The notes beneath the pieces are model-generated. The model was given only the letters and a program-made list of their open reading frames with translations, was not told the origin of the DNA and made no database searches. From DSOI01 sp041394885 (lineage in GTDB: Bacteria; Acidobacteriota; Terriglobia; Bryobacterales; Bryobacteraceae), in contig JAWKHI010000053.1 in NCBI GenBank assembly GCA_041394885.1, positions 1 through 46,819 of the forward strand: a DNA stretch of 46,819 bases, written 5' to 3'. Positions 16,556 through 26,361 of this stretch are shown here, piece after piece (positions within the stretch are counted from its first letter, which is position 1; each line of letters begins with the position of its first letter). Position numbers and translations under genes: made by a program.

Positions 16556-19500
16556 ATGAAGAGTATGCAGTTCCCGCTGTTCCCTGGTCTTTCTATTACC
16601 AGTCTCCGGCACCAACCGGTGTTGCAGCTCCGGACCGGCAGGCCGGAATCCCGCGTAAGTCCGTACAAATGTTACGAATACGACTCGGTGACGGTGACAG
16701 CACCGGAGCACGGGCTGGCAGCTGGGGACACAGTATGGGTGAGTTTCGTGGGTGGGACGAGTTCGGCCAATGGGGTGCGGAGGGTGCTGAGCGTCTCGAG
16801 TGACCGGGTGTCCGCTCGGGAACCCGGATGGGTCACCGTTGGCGGGAAACGGCGAGTACTATCCGGCGGCGGGAGCGGGTTTTATCGGAAAGGTGCAGGC
16901 GACCCGGCTGACCGGGCATCCACGGCTGCTGCTGGACGGGCCGGAAGGTACGCTCACCGCGAGGGTGAAGGATCCGGATGGACCGGGGGCAGCGCGCGCG
17001 CCGGCGGCCAGAGCGGGTATGCTCCTTACGAGGCTTCAGCAGCGCGGCTGAATGCGCGGGTTCGGAACCCGGAGCAGTGGTATGCGTCGCCGGATGTGCA
17101 GGGCGGGGACACGGTGCTGATGGCGGCGCTCGGTTGAGTATATGGACAACCGGCGGACGGACTATCTGGAGGCGGCGCGGCACTGGATCAACAATGCGGA
17201 CAAGCTGCTGGGATCAGGAGACCTTCAGTGCGTGCGACGAGACGCTGACGCTGTGCGGAAGGGGTTCGTATACCGATTGGGGATCATTTTTGACGGCCAA
17301 CTTCGCCTATGCGTGTTCATCGGGAGCAATTGACCGCGCCGGAGCGCGCCAGCATTCACGGCGAAGATGTTCAACGGTATGGACGGGACCGGGTGCCGGA
17401 ACATGCTGGAGGGTCAGCCCGGGGAGGAGTTGACGCTCGAAGGGGGATCGACGGCGGTGAGCGGGGACGGGACGCGGTTCACGTCGTTGCGGGCGAGACA
17501 GTGGATCCATACCGGAGAGCCGCTGCCGTCAGGGGCGTGGCTGAAGAATTGCGCGTATCGATTCCGACACGGCCATGACGGTGACGGCGATCTATTCGCG
17601 TACAGTGGCGATTCGAGGGCAGGGTTCGGCGCGGCGCAGGCGTGGCGGCCGATAGCTGCGGCCTGATGTGGTTTGTCTCCCATCACGGCTACGGGCCGAA
17701 GTCGATCATGCCGAGGGAGTTGGTGCGGCTGGTGGACGCGGTGGGGCCCGAAAGCCGGGAGTTGCGGGTGGATCAGCCGGCGCAACTGCCGTTGCCGCCG
17801 TTCTTTCTGAAGATGGACTATCTGAGCGAAGCCACAGGGCGGTACGCGACCGAATGGGTTCGTCTTGACCGGCAAGAGCAGGACCGCTTACAGGTGGAGC
17901 GCGGGGGCGCTGGGAACGAGCCGCGGCGGCGCACGCAGGCCGGATCGCCGTGTGGACGCCGCTGCCTGTGAGCGGGGACTGGGGACGTTGAGCAGTTTCT
18001 ACTTCCCGTGCCCCTCGACGATCCACGCGCAACAATCTGACGTTCACCAAAACGTATGGATACCTGGTGGTGGGGCTGGCTCTGGCCGATGAGACGCCAG
18101 CGGCCGTGTCGCTGGCCGAGAAGGCATGGAACTACTTCTACGATTTCACGTATCCGCACGCCAAGGATATGTGGACCGGGATTGCAGGGCGGTTACTACT
18201 ACGGAGTGAACCGGTGGCTGGAATGGATGGTGCCGATGACTTTGTTCGGCCAGAAGAGCTTTCCAGCCGGGAATCGATATCAGTGGGGGGTGGTTGAAGC
18301 AGGGGCTGCTATATCCGATGTACATGACGACGCCGTACAACCCCGCTTTCAGCATGCCGTTACGGGGACGCGGGGATTGAGGAGGAGCTTCTGCCGCGGC
18401 ATCTGAAATATATCGTGACCGGGCAGGCGGTGTACGGAGGGACGGCGGAAGCATCCTATGCCAGCCATTGGTTTGCCAATGTCGCGAAGTGGTTCGACGT
18501 GCGCGCGTGCTGCAGGGAGCGGACGGGGTTCAATAACATTCCGTGGGCGCTGGCTTACTTCGATCCTGACAATCCGTGCGGGGGCGACAACTGCCGGGAC
18601 TACCGGAAGGAGTTACCACCGTATCATTTTTTCACGGAAACCGACTATGACCCGGTGTGGAACCCCAATAGCGCGTTCCAGGCGGTGGTGAGCAAGCAAA
18701 GCTGGGACGAGGACGCAACGATGCTGTTTGCGCTGGCGCTGAGCCGGCCGGTGGATCATCTGGCCGGATATCCGGGGCCGGGCGCCTACCGGATCAGCAA
18801 GAAAGAAGTGCTGCTCGCGGACAATTCCGAGGGCGGCAACGGATTCTCGAATCCGAACCGGAGCAACTACGTCGAGATCGACGGTGGAAACAAACTGGTG
18901 CCGGAGATCCGGCCGAACCTGTTGGGGATGCTCGGTCCGAATCCGCAGATTGACCGGAAGACCGGTTCCGAGCAGTACGTATATTTTCGAGTGAACTCGC
19001 GGTACGCCTACACGGCCGAGGCGCGGGTGAACCGGGCCTACCGTCACTTTGTGCATTGGAAGGAGGCTGGGGGCCGGGACGCGATCGTGGTGTATGACGA
19101 CGTGGCCACCGATGTGGGGAAGGCGAAGAAGACGCGGTTGCATTATTGGGCCGATAAGAACACGACGCCGGAGTTCGAGTCCCGGGACGGGAATCTGGTG
19201 TTCACACGGCAACAGGCGCGGTTGTCGACGCGGGTGGTATTGCCGGAAGCGGGCGGCGGCGCGGGACTGGTTGCGACGATGAGCCGGCCGCGAGCTACCG
19301 AAACGGCGTATTCGGTGGAACTGGATGGCGGGACGGGGGAAGAGAGTGAATTTCTGGTGGTACATTTTCCCTCGGCGAATACGGCGGACGTCATGCCTGC
19401 GGTAAGCCGGATGCGCGAATTGACGGACGGGTTTCAAGGGATCGAGGTAGAGAGCGGCACACCGTGGGCGGCGATTTTCGCAAAAGGAGACGGACGCAAG

Positions 19501-20490
19501 GAGGTCCGGTTCCGAACCGTCAAGGCGGTCAGGGCGGTGGTCGCCGGGCTGCAGCCGGGTGTGTATGCGGTCGAAGGGAATGGAACGGCAAACGAGGTTC
19601 GGGTGAACGCCGATGGGACGCTGGTGGTGGTGGGTGGGCCGGGAACCTATACGATCCGGCAGACGCAATCGTCGGCGACGTTGCGGATCCTGACCGGGGC
19701 GCTGGTGGCGGGGGCGGCCGGAGTGGCCTACAAGATTTTTCTCGGAGCCGCGGAAGGAACGCCGCCGTACCGTTGGACGATGAGCGGCGGGGCACTGCCG
19801 GCTGGAATGGAGTTGAGCGGCGAGGGGGAGCTCCGCGGGACGCCGAGCCGGGCCGGGACGTCGACGTTTACGGCACGAGTGACCGATTCGTCCACTCCGC
19901 CCCAGACGGCCGAGCGGGGATTCGTGTTGCGGGTGGAGGCGCGGCCGCCGTCCATCGAGATCACGACCACGGAAGTGCCGGTGGGTGTATACGACGCCTG
20001 GTACGATACGCAACTGGCGGCGCGAGGCGGTTCGGGGCAATACCGGTGGTCGGTGACGCCATTGCCGCCCGGCCTGCGGCTGGAAGGCACGAGCGGAATA
20101 CTGTACGGAACGCCGGAGGCAGCAGGCACGTTTGTGCTGCGGGTGCGGGTGAGCGACGCGTCGGGCGAATCGGCCGAGCAGGACGTCGTGTTGCTGGTGC
20201 TGGCGGCTGCGGCCGAGTTGCGGGTGACGACAGAAGGGCTGCCAGACGGAGCCGAGCAAGGAGCCTATCAGACGGTGTTGGAGGCCTATGGAGGGATCCG
20301 GCCGTACAAATGGTCGGTGACCCGGGGGGCACTTCCGGCGGGGCTGGTAATGACGGAAAATGGAGAAATCAACGGAACGCCGGAGGCGGCGGGGACGACC
20401 GAGTTCGAAGTGACCGTAGTTGACGGGGGAGATCCTGTAAGAACAGCGTCACGGGTGTTGTCGATCCTGGTGGCATCCGGGAACCGTTAA
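16556..20490 (+). pseudogene. heparinase II/III-like secreted protein with Ig-like repeats, multiply frameshifted
   Basis: A decayed paralog of the gene at 39135-43996. Homologous pieces appear in order but in changing frames. They are the FCCH-like start (VTVTAPEHGLAAGD, about 16680), YLEAARHWINNADKLL (17165), DWGSFLTANFAYA (17275), QPGEELTLEGGSTAVSG (17415), CGLMWFVSHHGYGP (17660), TKTYGYLVVGLALADE (18045) and YPMYMTTPYNPAF (18310). From about 18415 the frame is open for 691 codons to TAA 20490. That part contains a heparinase-like core (DHLAGYPGPGAYRISKKEVL, then NYVEIDGG) and three putative-Ig (He_PIG-type) repeats of the form LPAGLxxxxxGxIxGTPxxAGT. At least eight shifts are needed to join the pieces. 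No intact signal peptide reaches the open 3' part, so export is unlikely. Confidence 0.8.
16679..16944 (+). repeat. repeat copy 2 of the FCCH-like gene segment
   Basis: The partner of 15405-15658, in the same orientation and about 1.27 kb apart. It lies near the 5' end of the heparinase-like pseudogene. The pair brackets the PEP-CTERM pseudogene, so a direct-repeat duplication or recombination is recorded here. Confidence 0.8.
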
Positions 20491-20515
20491 TTCCGATCGC
20501 AAGCAACGGGAGAAG

Positions 20516-21859
20516 ATGGCACTCAACTATAGTTCCCTGCTAGAAAACGTTTTGCTGCCGATGCATAACCGAGTGCAGGGCCGGCGCTATTGCCGGAACC
20601 GCGAATTTCTTGAACAAAGCCAATGGTGGGATGAGGAAAGGCTGCGCGAATTCCAGTGGAGGGAGCTTCGGAAGCTACTCGAGGTGACTTTCGGAAGCTC
20701 GCCATACTATCAGCGGAAATTCAGGGCGGCGGGGGCCGAACTGGGAGATATCCGGACATTCGAGGATTTCGCAAAGCTGCCGGTGCTCGAGCGGGAGGAG
20801 ATTCAGCAGCATCGCGACGAGATGCGAGCCGGGGCATACCGGGGCAAGTTGATCCCGCACGCCACCGGGGGATCCTCCGGGGTGCCGACGCGGTTCCTGC
20901 TGACGATAGAGAGTTTCGATTGGAGGACGGCGGCGACGCAGCGAGCCTATTCGTGGCCTGGTTGCCTGTTGGGAGAGCCGACGCTGTACCTGTGGGGGGC
21001 GCCGGTGGGCAAACCGGGCTGGAAGCAGGACGCCAAGATGGGTCTGTTCCGGATGCTGCGGCGGGAGTGGATGTTCCCGACGTTCAACCAGACGCCGGAG
21101 CTGTGGCAGGAGATCTATGAGTACGCGCTGCGGAGCAAGCCTAGATACATGGTGGGGTATGTGTCGAGCATCGAGCAGTTTTGCCGCTACCTGATCGACC
21201 GTAAACTGACGCTCGGCGGGATTCGGGCGGTGATGTCGGCAGCCGAGGCGGTGCATGACCATCACCGGACGCTGGTGGCGGAGGCGCTGGAAGGGGCGCT
21301 GCTCTACAACATGTACGGTTCGCGGGAGTTCATGTCGATTGCCGGAGAGTGCGAACGCCGGGACGGTTTGCACATCCATTGCGAGAATCTGCTGGTTGAG
21401 ACGGCGCGTCCGGCCTCGGATGGACCGTCGGAAATTCTGGTGACGGATCTCCACAATCACGGGATGCCATTCATCCGGTACAAGATCGGCGACGTGGGCG
21501 TGCTCGAGAAGCAGCCCTGCGGATGCGGGCGGGGATTACCGCGGATCAGCCGGATCGAAGGGCGGGTGCTCGACATGCTGAGGACCATCGATGGACGGTA
21601 TGTGCCGGGTGAGTTCTTCCCTCATCTGCTGAAGGACATTCCGGAGGTGGTGGAGTTTCAGGTGGAGCAGAAGGCGCTCGAACGGATTGTGGTGTCGGTG
21701 GTGTTGTCGAGGCCGATGGGGGAGGCGTCGCGGCGGCTGCTCGAATCGGAGGTTGAGCGGGTGTTCGGCCGGGGGACGCGGGTGGAAGTCACGGAGGTGG
21801 AGTCGATTCCGCTTCGGGCGTCGGGGAAACGGCGGGTGACGATCGGGTTAGAGGGGTGA
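20516..21859 (+). CDS. CapK/PaaK-like AMP-forming adenylate ligase
   Basis: A 447-residue adenylate-forming enzyme of the CapK/phenylacetate-CoA-ligase-like group found in capsule and exopolysaccharide loci. Motifs: the phosphate-binding loop ATGGSSGVPTRF (about residues 116-127), YNMYGSREF in the middle, PFIRYKIGDVG, and the cysteine-rich GCGRGLPRISRIEGRV typical of this family. It starts at ATG 20516 with GGGAGAAG just upstream. The substrate acid is unknown. It precedes the FAAL/ACP cassette, separated by a minus-strand GT2, so a second acyl-activating step for polymer decoration is possible. A decayed copy of its 3' end lies at 22996-23125. Confidence 0.85.
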   Translation: MALNYSSLLENVLLPMHNRVQGRRYCRNREFLEQSQWWDEERLREFQWRELRKLLEVTFGSSPYYQRKFRAAGAELGDIRTFEDFAKLPVLEREEIQQHRDEMRAGAYRGKLIPHATGGSSGVPTRFLLTIESFDWRTAATQRAYSWPGCLLGEPTLYLWGAPVGKPGWKQDAKMGLFRMLRREWMFPTFNQTPELWQEIYEYALRSKPRYMVGYVSSIEQFCRYLIDRKLTLGGIRAVMSAAEAVHDHHRTLVAEALEGALLYNMYGSREFMSIAGECERRDGLHIHCENLLVETARPASDGPSEILVTDLHNHGMPFIRYKIGDVGVLEKQPCGCGRGLPRISRIEGRVLDMLRTIDGRYVPGEFFPHLLKDIPEVVEFQVEQKALERIVVSVVLSRPMGEASRRLLESEVERVFGRGTRVEVTEVESIPLRASGKRRVTIGLEG

Positions 21860-22805
21860 ATGAGTGGCGTGCCTGCAAATAGGGGCCAGGGGGTGGCGTG
21901 GATGCGCTCGGGGTGCGCCACGGGCCACGCCCGCAGAGGTTATTAATGAGAGCCTTCCATCTTGTCCTTTCTGAAAAAAGAGAGGGCCAGGTCGCGAGAG
22001 AATGGACGAGGTACGAACGCTCCTTGGCCCGTCCTTCCTTTCTGGCGTTGACGGAAGCCTGCCAATAGAGGGAAGAAAGAATCCGCCGCCGCCACAGTTC
22101 CCGTTCGACTCCGTGAAGTCCGTTAAGAAGGCTCCGATCCAGCAGAGTCACCCCTCCCTCGAGCATTAGTGATGCCCGGTGAGAGAGGTTGTCTTCGTGC
22201 AACCGGTATTGGGTCAGGGGTTCCGGCTCGCAACAGTAACGTCCACCGCTGTGCTGCCACAGACGGATCCAGAGATCCCAGTCTTCGCTGCCGATGATAC
22301 GGTGGTCCTCGTCGAACAGACCGGCACCGATCGCGGTCTCGCGATGGATCATGACAGCCGAAGGCGAAGTGATGACATTGCGGCAACGGAGGGCTGGCCA
22401 GACCGAATGCAGCGGCGCAGCCGGCTTATGCACGGCATTGCCATCCGGATGCACGAGAACAAGCCCGGAATAGACAAGAATGGAATCGGGTGAACCGGCG
22501 AGGGCCTTCGCCTGGCGGGCGGTTTTTGAGGGGAGCCAACGGTCATCGGCGTCAAGCATGGCGATCCAGTGTCCGCGCGCCTGGCGAATGCCAAAATTAC
22601 GCGCGGCCGCCGGCCCTCGGTTACGCTGCTTCAGAAAACGGATGTGACGGAGAAAAGGCTTGATTGCCGCCTCGGTATCGTCCGTGGATCCGTCGTCGAC
22701 GACGATAATCTCGTCTGGCGGAAATGTTTGCGCCAAGACACTGTCGATCGCTTCCGGAAGAAAATGTGCGCTGTTGTAAGTGGGGATAATAGCTGAGACA
22801 GTCAA
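21789..22805 (-). CDS. glycosyltransferase family 2
   Basis: A GT-A glycosyltransferase of about 338 residues. VSAIIPTYNSAHFLPEAIDS opens it, DEIIVVDDGSTDDT binds the nucleotide, MLDADDRW is the metal-binding motif and GSEDWDLWIRL the acceptor region. TTG 22805 (start of LTVSAIIPTYN) is preferred; TTG 22817 is four codons earlier. The C-terminus is odd: after about residue 300 it becomes Pro/Ser/Thr-rich and runs 71 bases antisense into the end of the convergent ligase gene, which suggests an original stop was lost. The enzyme core is intact. It lies on the opposite strand to its neighbours. Confidence 0.85.
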   Translation of the reverse strand: MTVSAIIPTYNSAHFLPEAIDSVLAQTFPPDEIIVVDDGSTDDTEAAIKPFLRHIRFLKQRNRGPAAARNFGIRQARGHWIAMLDADDRWLPSKTARQAKALAGSPDSILVYSGLVLVHPDGNAVHKPAAPLHSVWPALRCRNVITSPSAVMIHRETAIGAGLFDEDHRIIGSEDWDLWIRLWQHSGGRYCCEPEPLTQYRLHEDNLSHRASLMLEGGVTLLDRSLLNGLHGVERELWRRRILSSLYWQASVNARKEGRAKERSYLVHSLATWPSLFSERTRWKALINNLCGRGPWRTPSASTPPPGPYLQARHSFTPLTRSSPAVSPTPEAESTPPP

Positions 22806-22817
22806 GCAGAAGATCAA

Positions 22818-23188
22818 CTCCGAGTTCAGGTGCCCTGGTTAGGCTATCACAGTAACATTGAAGGTGTCTATGCGAAGTATGGCCACATACGAAGTTGACC
22901 CGGAAGCGCGAACTTTTGTGTGAGAGTAGTGCTGAACGTATATAAGACATGTAAGACAAGCCTTCGAAGCTTCTCGCGCCCAAGCTACACAATTACGGCA
23001 CGTCATTTACCCGGTACAAGATCGGGGCTGCCGGTGGATCGGGAGGATCGAAAGGCGGATGGCGGCGGTGGTGGTGTCGAGGCCGATGGGGGAGGAGTCG
23101 CAGGCGACGGATGGGGTGGTAGCGGAAGTACTGTACTTGCGGATAGAATTAGGAGAAGTCCTGCGCTAGAACCCATCAACAATATCGA
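22818..23188. other. intergenic region upstream of the acylation cassette, with gene relic
   Basis: 371 bases without an intact gene. The left part (about 22840-22960) is AT-richer than the surroundings and includes GTATATAAG at 22938-22946, a possible -10 region for the rightward cassette, but no good -35 is seen. The right part holds the ligase relic described separately. GGAGAAG at 23151-23157 is about 31 bases from the FAAL start, too far to serve it. Confidence 0.4.
22996..23125 (+). pseudogene. relic of a CapK/PaaK-like ligase 3' end
   Basis: Three short blocks in order match the upstream ligase gene: CCGGTACAAGATCGG (as at 21476), GGATCGAAAGGCGG-like (as at 21553) and GTGTCGAGGCCGATGGGGGA (as at 21705). 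The distances between blocks are shortened and the frame is lost. It is a decayed, internally deleted copy of the gene at 20516-21859, lying right before the FAAL gene. Confidence 0.7.
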
Positions 23189-24940
23189 ATGAGTGCTGGA
23201 AGCCCTGAGACAGCGGTCGCGCTGCGGGTCGAGTTGGAAAGACGGCTCGGCGAGAACGCCGACCGGGTGCTGTTACGCATCCTTACCGCCCGTAATCAAA
23301 AACCCATCGAACTGACCGGAAGAGCGATCCTGGACCGTGGAGCCGCGCTGGCGCGGCAGTTGAGCCAGGCGCCGGAGGGCGGAGTGTCGCTGGTGCTGAT
23401 GCCGCACTCGGTGGAACTGTTCCTGCTGCATTTCGGGTTGATTTTGAGCGGGCGGCTGCCGGCGATTCTGGCATGGCCGACCAACCGGATCGATCCGGAG
23501 AAGTATCAGCGTAACCTGTTGCACCAGTTGCGGAATCTGCCGGCGGCGGAACTGTTGACGCTGCCGCGGCTGGCGGCCAATCTCGGCCCGGGGCTGCCCT
23601 TCCGGACGGTTGGGGCATCCATCGAAGGGGCCGAGCAGTTCGAGAAGTCGTTTGCGGTGGATCTGGCGATCGAGGATAGGCCATCGGCGGTGGAGACCGG
23701 GGTCTCGCCGGGCGATGCGGTTTTTCTTCAATTTTCCGGCGGGACCACGGGTGCACAGAAGTGCGTCGTGGTGACGGCGCGGATGCTCGAACGGCAAATG
23801 GAACGGCTGGCGGAGTTCCTTCGATTCGGCCGGGAAGACGGGGTGGTCTCCTGGCTGCCGATGTATCACGACATGGGGCTGATCGCCTGCCTTTGGTTTC
23901 CGCTGTGGCATGGGGCGCCGTCGATGCAGTTTTCCGCTTCCGACTGGCTGCTCGAACCGGATCTGTTGTTCCGGTTCGCCGAGCAATACAAGGCGACGCA
24001 TTGTTGGCTACCGAATTTCGCGTTCTCGTATATGGCGGCGCAGAAGGAGCGGATGCGGGGTCCGTATGCGCTCGGAGGGATGCGGGCGTTCGTGAACTGT
24101 TCCGAGCCGGTGCGAACGCGGTCGTTCGGGGCATTCGCGGAAGCCTTCGGTGAGTGGGGTGTGCGGCGGGAACAACTGCAGGCGAGCTATGCGATGGCGG
24201 AGAATGTTTTCGCTGTGACTCAGACGCCGGAGGGGACGGTTCCGGCGCGTTATCCGCGCGATGCGGTACGGCAAGAGACAGGAAATGGGCGAGGACACGC
24301 TTTCGACCTGATGGAAGACGTCTATGTTTCGAGCGGGCGGCTGCTGGAGGGCATGGAGTTACGGATTAGGACGGCGGAGGGGGGCGAGGCGGGCGAGGGT
24401 GTGCCGGGAGGAATCGAGATCCGGACCGAGTCGCTATTCGGGGGCTACTGGGGCAACGACGGATTCCGGAGGCAGGCGTTGTCGGACGACGGGTGGTACT
24501 CGACGGGGGACTTTGGATTCGTAAGTCAAGGCGAGTTGTATGTCATCGGGCGGACGAAGGACATCATCATTGTCGGCGGGCAGAACGTGTTTCCCGAGGA
24601 CGTCGAAGCCATCGTGAACGGGGCGCCGGGCATCTATCCGGGGCGCGTGGTTGCTTTCGGCGTGACCGATGAAGAGCAGGGCACCGAGAGCCTGGCGGTG
24701 GTGGCGGAACTGCGCGGGGAATGGGAAGAGGGTGCGGCGAAGCGGATCGAGCGGGAGATCAAAGGACTCGTATTGTCGGCAATCGGGATCGCACCGCGAT
24801 TCGTGCGGGTGACGCCAGAGCGGTGGATCGTGAAGTCGACGGCCGGGAAGATTTCGCGCAGCGAAACTCGGGCGCGGTTTATGTCGGAGCGGCACAGTGG
24901 AAGCCGCACCGGCCGAACGGAGGCAACAGTGAATGGATAG
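23189..24940 (+). CDS. fatty acyl-AMP ligase (FAAL)-like adenylate-forming enzyme
   Basis: A 583-residue AMP-dependent ligase. The ATP loop FSGGTTGAQK is at residues 182-191. SWLPMYHDMGLIACLWFPLW at 221-240 and the following HCWLPNFAFSYMA match the FAAL pattern rather than ordinary acyl-CoA synthetases. Later come YSTGDFGF and GRTKDIIIVGGQNVFPEDVE (hinge), and the catalytic lysine of STAGKISR near the C-terminus. FAALs make acyl-adenylates and load them onto carrier proteins. The stop overlaps the ACP start by 8 bases, which strongly supports the ACP as acceptor. ATG 23189 lacks a good ribosome site, so the N-terminus is slightly uncertain. It is the first gene of the four-gene acylation cassette. 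Confidence 0.88.
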   Translation: MSAGSPETAVALRVELERRLGENADRVLLRILTARNQKPIELTGRAILDRGAALARQLSQAPEGGVSLVLMPHSVELFLLHFGLILSGRLPAILAWPTNRIDPEKYQRNLLHQLRNLPAAELLTLPRLAANLGPGLPFRTVGASIEGAEQFEKSFAVDLAIEDRPSAVETGVSPGDAVFLQFSGGTTGAQKCVVVTARMLERQMERLAEFLRFGREDGVVSWLPMYHDMGLIACLWFPLWHGAPSMQFSASDWLLEPDLLFRFAEQYKATHCWLPNFAFSYMAAQKERMRGPYALGGMRAFVNCSEPVRTRSFGAFAEAFGEWGVRREQLQASYAMAENVFAVTQTPEGTVPARYPRDAVRQETGNGRGHAFDLMEDVYVSSGRLLEGMELRIRTAEGGEAGEGVPGGIEIRTESLFGGYWGNDGFRRQALSDDGWYSTGDFGFVSQGELYVIGRTKDIIIVGGQNVFPEDVEAIVNGAPGIYPGRVVAFGVTDEEQGTESLAVVAELRGEWEEGAAKRIEREIKGLVLSAIGIAPRFVRVTPERWIVKSTAGKISRSETRARFMSERHSGSRTGRTEATVNG

Positions 24941-25178
24941 AGAGACGATCGCGGCGGCGGCCCGGGCGGTGGTAGCCGAGATGACCGGGGCGGAGGTGGA
25001 CGGCGACGAACCGCTGATCAGTTCCGGAAGGATCGATTCGTTGTCGATTTTGAAACTGATCACCAAGCTGGAACAGAGGTTGAACATCCGGATGCCGACC
25101 GAAAAGCTGCAGCCGGATGATTTCGAGACCGTGGATTGGATCGTGGACACGGTGGAACGAACCGCGGAGGGCCTCTAG
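24933..25178 (+). CDS. acyl carrier protein
   Basis: An 81-residue acidic protein with the carrier-protein signature GRIDSLSILKLI; Ser36 of DSL is the expected phosphopantetheine site. Four-helix size and charge fit the ACP/DltC group. It overlaps the ligase gene by 8 bases and precedes the SGNH gene by 22 bases, so it is dedicated to this cassette and not to fatty-acid synthesis, whose genes are absent. It would receive an acyl group from the FAAL-like enzyme and present it to the membrane acyltransferase. Confidence 0.92.
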   Translation: MDRETIAAAARAVVAEMTGAEVDGDEPLISSGRIDSLSILKLITKLEQRLNIRMPTEKLQPDDFETVDWIVDTVERTAEGL

Positions 25179-25200
25179 ACGAGAGCCCGGGGCGGACACG

Positions 25201-26358
25201 ATGAAGGCAGCAGCGATCGCGGCCGCGGCAATCGGGTTGACGGTGTGTCTCACCGGCGCGCTATTGGCGGTTCGTCCATTCGACAAAGCCAATCAGGCGC
25301 TCGACTGGATGTTCGGCGCGCCACCGGCGTGGACGCAGGTAAAAAATCTCGTCCGGGACGAACGGATTCAGGAGTTAAGCCGGGGTGAGCGTCCGCTGGC
25401 GAGTTTCCGCGCCTTGCGAAAACATTGGGAGGGGCGGACCGGGCGGCGGGTGTGTTTTATCGGGAATTCGCAGATGCTGGCGGTGAGCCTGGCGGCGAGT
25501 GAGGAGCGGAGCGAGGAAACCGAGCCCACCTACGTCGACCGGCTGGCGCTCGATGGCGACAAATTGGGTTTGTTGGTGTACCGGCTTTCGGCGCCGGGCA
25601 TGAGCTATCCCGAGGCGCTATGGTACGTGCACTACCTGCTGCTGGAGGAACGCATCCGGCCGGATGAGGTGGTGCTGCAAATCAACTACCAGGCGTTTTG
25701 GAACGCAGGGATTCGCGGCGGGATGCTCGAGATGCTCGAACAGGACCGGTTCCGGGAAGTAATCGAGCGGGAGGCCGCCGGAAACGCCGCTTATGCCGAG
25801 ACGTTCCGCGAGGCGCTGCGGACCTGGAAACAGATGCGGGAGAAGAAACCGGAAACGGCGGCTGCCGATGCGCGGGTTGGGGAGCGAGTGGAGGCGGCCA
25901 CGCGGAAGCGGCTTGGGGAGTTGTTTCCGCGGTTTGCCGAACGGCGGACCCACAAGGACGATTTGCTGGAAATGTTGTACCGGTTGCGAGTGTATGTGCT
26001 GCAGTTGAAACCGAGCACGGCGCGAACGATCACCGGGACGCGTTGGGAGCGCAGCCGGGCGGCGGTGGAGGCGATCGTGGAGGCGTGCCGGGAGAAACAG
26101 GTAAAGGTGCTGCTGTTCCACGCACCGCTCAACCCGAAGGTGAAACTGTACCGCAGTGAACGGGACCGGCAGAACTACCGGGAGTTTGTCGAAACCGTGG
26201 CCGGGCGGGAAGGGGTACAACTGGTGGACCTCGAGCACGCTGTTCCGGCGCAGTATTGGGGACGTTGGATGAATGGTCCCGATCCGCTGCATCTCGGACG
26301 GAAGGGACATAAATTGATGGCCGCACGATTCATCGGGCTGCTTGGAGGGAACCGTTAG
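25201..26358 (+). CDS. membrane-anchored SGNH-fold acyltransferase partner (DltD/AlgX-like)
   Basis: A 385-residue protein with one N-terminal membrane segment (AAAIAAAAIGLTVCLTGALL), then an SGNH-like extracytoplasmic domain: FIGNSQ with Ser90 as likely nucleophile, and DPLHLGRKGH with D361 and H364 as the Asp-His pair. Unlike the SGNH protein at 3710, the catalytic set is complete. The order ACP, SGNH, MBOAT mirrors DltC, DltD, DltB and the alginate AlgI/J/X pairing, where an SGNH protein completes acyl transfer outside the membrane. The frame is open from 25117, but ATG 25201 starts the signal anchor. It is 3 bases from the MBOAT gene. Confidence 0.8.
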   Translation: MKAAAIAAAAIGLTVCLTGALLAVRPFDKANQALDWMFGAPPAWTQVKNLVRDERIQELSRGERPLASFRALRKHWEGRTGRRVCFIGNSQMLAVSLAASEERSEETEPTYVDRLALDGDKLGLLVYRLSAPGMSYPEALWYVHYLLLEERIRPDEVVLQINYQAFWNAGIRGGMLEMLEQDRFREVIEREAAGNAAYAETFREALRTWKQMREKKPETAAADARVGERVEAATRKRLGELFPRFAERRTHKDDLLEMLYRLRVYVLQLKPSTARTITGTRWERSRAAVEAIVEACREKQVKVLLFHAPLNPKVKLYRSERDRQNYREFVETVAGREGVQLVDLEHAVPAQYWGRWMNGPDPLHLGRKGHKLMAARFIGLLGGNR

Positions 26359-26361
26359 GGC

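Noticed and set aside
18613..20259. 548-codon open frame on the minus strand
   Set aside because: Antisense to the Ig-like repeats; its apparent repeats are the complement of those repeats.
18415..20490. Stand-alone functional gene for a 691-residue Ig-repeat protein
   Set aside because: It begins mid-domain, has no signal peptide or ribosome site, and aligns with the internal part of the paralog at 39135, so it is treated as the open 3' end of a pseudogene.
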